DNA of 48,556 nt from an uncultured Saprospirales bacterium (GTDB lineage: Bacteria; Bacteroidota; Bacteroidia; Chitinophagales; Saprospiraceae), in NCBI GenBank assembly GCA_937864265.1, contig CALMIR010000123.1:1-48556 (forward strand), given 5' to 3'. Below are positions 43,267-48,556 of the stretch, piece by piece. Position 1 is the stretch's first letter. Every line of letters starts with the position of its first letter. A program made the position numbers and the translations under genes. Under the pieces are notes generated by a model that was not told the origin of the DNA, searched no databases, and saw nothing but the letters and a program-made list of their open reading frames with translations.

Positions 43267-44619
43267 ATGCACAAACAGAGAGCGATAGTTTGGTTTAGGC
43301 AAGATTTGAGGCTGCATGATAATGAAGCCCTGACAAAAGCATTAGCATACGCCGATGAAGTAGTCTTGGTCTATGTTTTTGACGAACGTACCTTCATGGG
43401 CAAAACCCGTTGGTTTGGTTTCCCTAAAACGGGTAAATTCCGGGCAAAATTCATTATTGAATCCATTGCAGATTTACGCCACAACATCCGGTCAAAGGGG
43501 GCAGAATTGATCATTCGCATCGGAAAGCCGGAAGAAGTGATTTTCGACTTGGCCAAGCAATTGAAAACCAGTTGGGTGTTTTGCAACCGCGAGCGCACAC
43601 AAGAAGAGTTGGAGGTACAGGACAAACTGGAAAAAAGCCTCTGGACGATTGGGCAGGAATTACATTATTCCAGAGGAAAAATGCTCTATTATACCGCCGA
43701 TCTGCCTTTTCCAGTGCCCCATACTCCGGATACTTTTACCCAGTTTAGAAAAGAAGTAGAAAAAATAACACCGATTCGAAATCCTTTGCCTACTCCTGAT
43801 ACCTTACCCGGGCTTAGCATTTCAATAGATCGCGGCGAAATTCCTTCGCTAGCTGATTTTGGATTGGACGATTTTCAACCAGATGAACGTTCGGTCATTG
43901 CTTTTGAGGGTGGGGAGACGGCAGCATTAAAGCGGCTTCATTATTATTTTCGTCAGACGGACTTGGCCAGTAACTATAAAGAGGAACGCAATGGGCTAAT
44001 CGGAGGGGATTATAGTACCAAATTTTCTCCTTGGTTGTCGCAGGGGTGTCTGTCGCCTAAATTGATCTATTATGAATTGAAGCAATATGAACGTCAGAAC
44101 GGCGCAAACGATTCGACGTATTGGATTTTTTTTGAATTACTTTGGCGGGATTTTTTTCGATTTATGGCCAAAAAGCACGGCAACCAAATATTTTTAAAAG
44201 GCGGTTTGAAAGGAGAGGTGGATCCGCGCTGGCAAAATGATAATCGCTTGCTCAACAAATGGATAGCAGGAGAAACGGGCATCCCTTTTATCGATGCTAA
44301 TATGCTGGAATTGAAACATACTGGTTGGATGTCTAACCGCGGGCGACAGAACGTAGCAAGTTTTTTGACCAAAGACCTCAACGTAAATTGGCAAATGGGG
44401 GCGGAATACTTCGAGTCTGTATTGATTGACTATGACGTGGCCAGCAATTGGGGCAACTGGAACTATGTCGCAGGTGTAGGTAGTGACCCACGTGAAAACC
44501 GCTATTTCAACATTTTCTCGCAAGCATGTCGCTACGATCCTAAGGGCGATTATGTGAAAATATGGATTCCTGAACTGGCACATATCCCTTCGGAAAGGAT
44601 ACATCAAGGAATTGGGTGA
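43267..44619 (+). CDS. Photolyase/cryptochrome, DASH type
   Basis: The 450-residue flavoprotein belongs to the photolyase/cryptochrome family. It begins IVWFRQDLRLHDNEAL (about 7-22), the N-terminal antenna domain. The FAD domain has SNYKEERNGLIGGDYSTKFSPWLSQGCLSP (about 240-270), WIFFELLWRDFFRFMAKKHG (about 284-303), TGIPFIDANMLELKHTGWMSNRGRQNVASFL (about 338-368) and DYDVASNWGNWNYVAGVGSDPRENRYFN (about 388-415). DASH proteins repair cyclobutane dimers, mainly in single-stranded DNA, or sense light. The expected C-terminal tail after IPSERIH (usually His-x-Pro...) is replaced by QGIG and a stop, both from the repeat element at 44608. So the tail has probably been lost, though the core is complete. 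Confidence 0.94.
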   Translation: MHKQRAIVWFRQDLRLHDNEALTKALAYADEVVLVYVFDERTFMGKTRWFGFPKTGKFRAKFIIESIADLRHNIRSKGAELIIRIGKPEEVIFDLAKQLKTSWVFCNRERTQEELEVQDKLEKSLWTIGQELHYSRGKMLYYTADLPFPVPHTPDTFTQFRKEVEKITPIRNPLPTPDTLPGLSISIDRGEIPSLADFGLDDFQPDERSVIAFEGGETAALKRLHYYFRQTDLASNYKEERNGLIGGDYSTKFSPWLSQGCLSPKLIYYELKQYERQNGANDSTYWIFFELLWRDFFRFMAKKHGNQIFLKGGLKGEVDPRWQNDNRLLNKWIAGETGIPFIDANMLELKHTGWMSNRGRQNVASFLTKDLNVNWQMGAEYFESVLIDYDVASNWGNWNYVAGVGSDPRENRYFNIFSQACRYDPKGDYVKIWIPELAHIPSERIHQGIG

Positions 44620-44692
44620 GGGTGAGGGTGAGGGTGAGAGTGAGAGTGAGAGTGTGGGTGTGAGTGTGGCTAGGCTTTGCCACACTCACACC
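44608..44692. repeat. Stop-codon repeat element, copy B
   Basis: It begins GGAATTGGGTGAGGGTGAG (44608-44626), matching copies A and C at 17 of 19 positions. It runs on as GTGAGG and GTGAGA words, then forms a perfect 14-base stem GGTGTGAGTGTGGC (44657-44670) with GCCACACTCACACC (44679-44692) around the 8-base loop TAGGCTTT. The second TGA-containing word gives the stop codon of the photolyase gene (44617-44619). Beyond it, degraded CTC-rich words suggest an even longer palindrome. It lies between convergent genes and has no T-tract. Confidence 0.85.
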
Positions 44693-44759
44693 TCAAATCC
44701 TCGAATCCTCAAAAGCTATGCTCAAAGCTTAGCCAGTCAAACTTGTAATGCTTTTTCTC

Positions 44760-45179
44760 CTAATACATTTCCGTTACAGCAAAGTGAAAGGCACTTTCAA
44801 TTGCTGCATTTTCATCAGAATCGGAACCGTGAACGGCATTTTCTCCAATGCTGGTTGCATACAAAGCGCGTATGGTGCCGGGAGCAGCCTTTGCGGGATC
44901 AGTCGCGCCAATTAGCGTACGGAAATCTTCTACGGCGTTGTCTTTTTCTAAGATGGCGGCCACAATAGGGCCGGATGACATGAATTCGACCAATTCACCA
45001 AAAAAGGAACGCTCTCGATGAATGTCGTAAAACTCACCTGCTTTTTCGGGCGAAAGCTTGGTCAGTTTCATGGCAACAATCCGAAAGCCGCCTTCGTTGA
45101 TTTTTGCTAAAATACCACCAATATGCCCGGCTTTGACGGCGTCGGGTTTAATCATCGTAAAAGTTCTGTTACCAGCCAT
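44760..45179 (-). CDS. ndk: Nucleoside diphosphate kinase
   Basis: Ndk (EC 2.7.4.6) moves the gamma phosphate of ATP to other nucleoside diphosphates through a phosphohistidine. The 139-residue protein has [10 protein letters not shown] (7-15), [30 protein letters not shown] (31-60) and the active-site [10 protein letters not shown] with His117. All family residues are intact. The start is the ATG at 45179; a -7 box TACTTTTG lies at 45224-45217, about 40 bases upstream. It is convergent with the photolyase gene and divergent from the DHH gene. Confidence 0.98.
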   Translation of the reverse strand: MAGNRTFTMIKPDAVKAGHIGGILAKINEGGFRIVAMKLTKLSPEKAGEFYDIHRERSFFGELVEFMSSGPIVAAILEKDNAVEDFRTLIGATDPAKAAPGTIRALYATSIGENAVHGSDSDENAAIESAFHFAVTEMY

Positions 45180-45378
45180 GATATGCTTCTTATTTTAATG
45201 TTTCAAAAAAACGCTGCAAAAGTAAAGAATCTCAATTCCCAGAAAAGCAGATGGGCTACTTTTTTTGAAAAACTTTTGTTTGGGCGGCGGGCATCAGGGA
45301 AGCAGATGATCACTTTGCTTCAAGTATAGTTTGGTGAAGTTCATTATTTTTGTCAATTTCGCACCTGCATTTAAGAAA

Positions 45379-46386
45379 ATGATGGAAAACATCCGAGAAT
45401 TAAGCCCTCTACTTGACTTTCCCAAGGATATTGTGATCATATCGCACCGGAATCCAGACGGAGATGCCATTGGCTCTTCTCTGGCCTTGTATCATTTTTT
45501 AAACCATTTTGGTCATACGGTGCGGGTCATTTTTCCTTCGGAATACCCGCCCATATTTTCTTGGATGCCCGATTCGGACAAGATTATCATTTATGACATC
45601 GATCCGGATTATACAAAGACCCTTATCGAAAAATCCGATCTTATTTTTTGTTTGGATTTCAACGGCTTGGATCGGATTGACAAAGTGGGCGATTTAGTAG
45701 ATGCTTCCAAAGCAGTTAAGGTGATGATCGACCACCACCTGCACCCGGAGCCTTTTGTCGATTTTATGCTTTCTGATTCTCTGGCAAGCTCTACCTCTGA
45801 ATTGATTTACGAATTCATCGGATTATTGGGCAAGAAAAAATACCTGGACATCGTTATTGGGGAGTGCATTTTTACCGGCATCCTCACAGATACGGGCTCC
45901 TTTAAATACAGCACCTCTGCTCGATTGTACCAGATCGTAGGCGATTTGGTCGAATTGGGGGTTGACGACAAAAAGCTTCAGGATCTGATCTTTAATAGCC
46001 TAGAAGTCAAACATTTGAAGCTATTAGGTCATTGCCTGAACAATCGGATGGAAATACTGGAAGAACACAAAACCGGCATTATCTATCTCACCAAAGACGA
46101 TTATACCGAATTTGACATTCAGCGAGGCGATACGGAAGGTATTGTGAACTATTTGTTGAAAATAAAAGACATACAACTGGCTGCTTTCATCACGGAGCAA
46201 CCAACCATAGTCAAAATATCCCTGCGATCTAAGGATGATTTTTCTGTGGAAGAAATTGCAAAAAAACATTTTAAGGGCGGAGGCCACAAGAATGCAGCAG
46301 GCGGGTATTCCTTCCAAAACCTGGATACGACCCTCAAGCGTTTCAAGCGCTTACTACCTTATTATATTCCAATCACTAACTCTTAA
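45379..46386 (+). CDS. DHH/DHHA1 phosphoesterase, NrnA-like
   Basis: NrnA-type enzymes degrade very short RNAs (nanoRNAs) and often dephosphorylate pAp. The ATG at 45379 gives the expected start MMENIRELSPLLDF (335 residues); an earlier in-frame ATG at 45331 adds 16 residues without resemblance. Manganese-binding motifs are intact: SHRNPDGDAIGSS (22-34), CLDFNGLDRI (91-100), MIDHHLHPEP (117-126) and TGILTDTGSFKYS (about 170-182). The DHHA1 half ends with GGGHKNAAGG. A TATTTTTG box at 45346-45353 may be the -7 element. Six bases separate it from the FKBP gene. Confidence 0.94.
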   Translation: MMENIRELSPLLDFPKDIVIISHRNPDGDAIGSSLALYHFLNHFGHTVRVIFPSEYPPIFSWMPDSDKIIIYDIDPDYTKTLIEKSDLIFCLDFNGLDRIDKVGDLVDASKAVKVMIDHHLHPEPFVDFMLSDSLASSTSELIYEFIGLLGKKKYLDIVIGECIFTGILTDTGSFKYSTSARLYQIVGDLVELGVDDKKLQDLIFNSLEVKHLKLLGHCLNNRMEILEEHKTGIIYLTKDDYTEFDIQRGDTEGIVNYLLKIKDIQLAAFITEQPTIVKISLRSKDDFSVEEIAKKHFKGGGHKNAAGGYSFQNLDTTLKRFKRLLPYYIPITNS

Positions 46387-46392
46387 CAACTT

Positions 46393-47280
46393 ATGCGTTC
46401 TGTTTTATTATTTTCCATTTGTGCCCTGTTCTTACTGGGCTGTAATCAGACATCTAAAAAGAAACTCACGGCAAATGGTTATGAATATATGTTGCACACC
46501 AGCGGCAAAGGAGAAAAGCCCGCGCCCGGTGATTACGCTTATTTTCACGCCCAATTGAGAAACGGGGACACGGTGCTATACAGCAGCCGCGACCAACCCC
46601 AAATGCCATTCATACAAATTCCGCTTGAGGAAGTGACCAATCGCAAAACTTCTCCTGTAGAAGATATTTTGCGTGAAATGACTTTGGGCGACAGCGCCAC
46701 GGTATTGATTAATTTGGATACCATTCCAGCTGAAATGCGTCCAAGAGGCTTTGAAAAAGCTTCTGTGATGTTTTACGATGTAGTATTGTTGGACATCAAG
46801 ACACAGGAAGAGTACAACACAGAAGCCCAACGCTTGCAAGAAGAACAGATGAAGGCGATGGAATTGGCTCAAGCTCGCCAAGCAGAAGTAGCGACTATGG
46901 TCGGCCAAACCCTCGAACAATTCAAAAACGGTGCACTTAAAAACCAGCTGACAGAATCTGAGACTGGCTTGAAATACATCGTACACGAGAAAAAAGACGG
47001 TCCCAAATTGCAAATGGGTGATATGGCCAATGTGCATTATTATGGGGTATTGATGGATGGTACTATGTTCGACAATTCTTTTGAGCGCGGGCAACCCATT
47101 AGCTTCCCATTAGGACAGGGTCGTGTGATCAAAGGCTGGGATGAAGGCTTGAGCTACCTGAAAAGAGGAGAAAAAGCGACCTTTTTTATACCTTATAACC
47201 TCGCTTACGGCGAGCAAGGGTCACCTCCAACCATTCCGGCTAAGTCGGATTTGGTGTTTTATGTGGAAGTAGTGGAATAG
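46393..47280 (+). CDS. FKBP-type peptidyl-prolyl isomerase lipoprotein with two FKBP-like domains
   Basis: The 295-residue lipoprotein (LFLLGCNQ, Cys17) should sit in the periplasm. Residues about 28-135 form an incomplete FKBP-like domain: GDYAYFHAQLRNGDTVLYSS is present, but the active-site aromatic residues are not clear. A charged helix (about 138-180) is followed by a full FKBP domain: MGDMANVHYYGVLMDGTMFDNSFERGQPISF, then VIKGWDEGLSYLKRGEKATFFIPYNLAYGEQG. It helps fold exported proteins by isomerising X-Pro bonds. It is the second gene of a pair with the NrnA-like gene; a long hairpin follows directly after its TAG stop. Confidence 0.94.
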   Translation: MRSVLLFSICALFLLGCNQTSKKKLTANGYEYMLHTSGKGEKPAPGDYAYFHAQLRNGDTVLYSSRDQPQMPFIQIPLEEVTNRKTSPVEDILREMTLGDSATVLINLDTIPAEMRPRGFEKASVMFYDVVLLDIKTQEEYNTEAQRLQEEQMKAMELAQARQAEVATMVGQTLEQFKNGALKNQLTESETGLKYIVHEKKDGPKLQMGDMANVHYYGVLMDGTMFDNSFERGQPISFPLGQGRVIKGWDEGLSYLKRGEKATFFIPYNLAYGEQGSPPTIPAKSDLVFYVEVVE

Positions 47281-47281
47281 G

Positions 47282-47356
47282 GTTTCAAGTTTCTGGTTTC
47301 CTTGCCCGAATCCCGCTTTAGGCGGGAGGCGGGCAAGGAAACCAGAAGCTAGAAAC
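47282..47356. repeat. Post-stop hairpin, 27-base arms, GGTTTC family
   Basis: Two 27-base arms (47282-47308 and 47330-47356) pair with only two mismatches. The arms contain TTTCTGGTTTCC and TTGCCCG. A nested stem TCCCGC/GCGGGA (47311-47327) fills the loop. It begins one base after the FKBP stop. There is no T-tract directly after the arms, although ATTTTTAA follows. A separate small palindrome GCTGTATGTACAGC lies at 47369-47382, about 20 bases before prfB. Confidence 0.8.
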
Positions 47357-47403
47357 ATTTTTAATAACGCTGTATGTACAGCATAAAAGAGGAAAGGCAT
47401 ATT

Positions 47404-48556
<1,153 letters not shown>

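Noticed and set aside
44615-44660. GTGAGG tract as a CRISPR or VNTR coding repeat
   Set aside because: Units are six bases with no spacers, lie after a stop codon, and join a hairpin shared with two other loci.

Overview
The window is a stretch of ordinary chromosome from a member of the Bacteroidota. I think it is a free-living, Saprospiria- or Chitinophagia-like organism, but the class is inference. The phylum rests on several signs. There are secreted proteins with type IX secretion (T9SS) C-terminal signals, including one giant type B cargo. Recognisable promoters use the TTTG / TAnnTTTG boxes of Bacteroidota. Shine-Dalgarno sequences are nearly absent, and many lipoproteins and outer-membrane proteins carry a carboxypeptidase-like regulatory domain. 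Nothing suggests a plasmid or a prophage.

Layout. 1-1825: a truncated secreted protein, the scar of a second T9SS cargo gene, and a pair of palindromes. 1.8-8.3 kb: a membrane-anchored glucosaminidase, a VWA protein, a SAM methyltransferase, a close bacterial relative of the animal choline transporter CHT1 with a separate RNA-like unit upstream, and a lipoprotein. 8.3-10.8 kb: folE plus an SDR, then aroC. 10.9-14.3 kb: a MITE-like element, mutS2, and a DUF4160 / DUF2442-HTH pair that looks like a toxin-antitoxin module. 14.4-19.5 kb: a large lipoprotein of unknown function and a secreted pullulanase-like enzyme. 19.7-24 kb: a frameshifted HTH-C5 DNA methyltransferase, a TonB-dependent receptor and pdxH. 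24.9-31.7 kb: a complete RND efflux operon (tetR, tolC-like, adaptor, pump) with promoter and terminator. 32-37.3 kb: RibD-C/DHFR-like protein, purC, trmH, a type 1 periplasmic-binding lipoprotein and guaA. 37.5-42.5 kb: a 1665-residue T9SS type B adhesin-like protein. 42.6-48.5 kb: a cytochrome c lipoprotein, a DASH-type photolyase/cryptochrome, ndk, an NrnA-like DHH phosphoesterase, an FKBP lipoprotein and prfB with its programmed frameshift.

The most unusual structure is not a gene. Three unrelated genes (ending at 16766, 44619 and 48487) finish inside copies of the same repeat. Each copy starts with a near-identical 19-base block that supplies the last codons and the stop codon. It continues as a (GTGAGG)n-like tract and ends in a hairpin with the core GTGTGGCTAGGCTT-GCCACAC. 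The 19-base block is read in different frames in different genes, so shared protein ancestry does not explain it. Other genes have different hairpins over or just after their stop codons (4564, 5706, 42597, 47282), two of them built from GGTTTC words. Together these suggest families of small dispersed palindromic elements that settle at 3' ends of genes.
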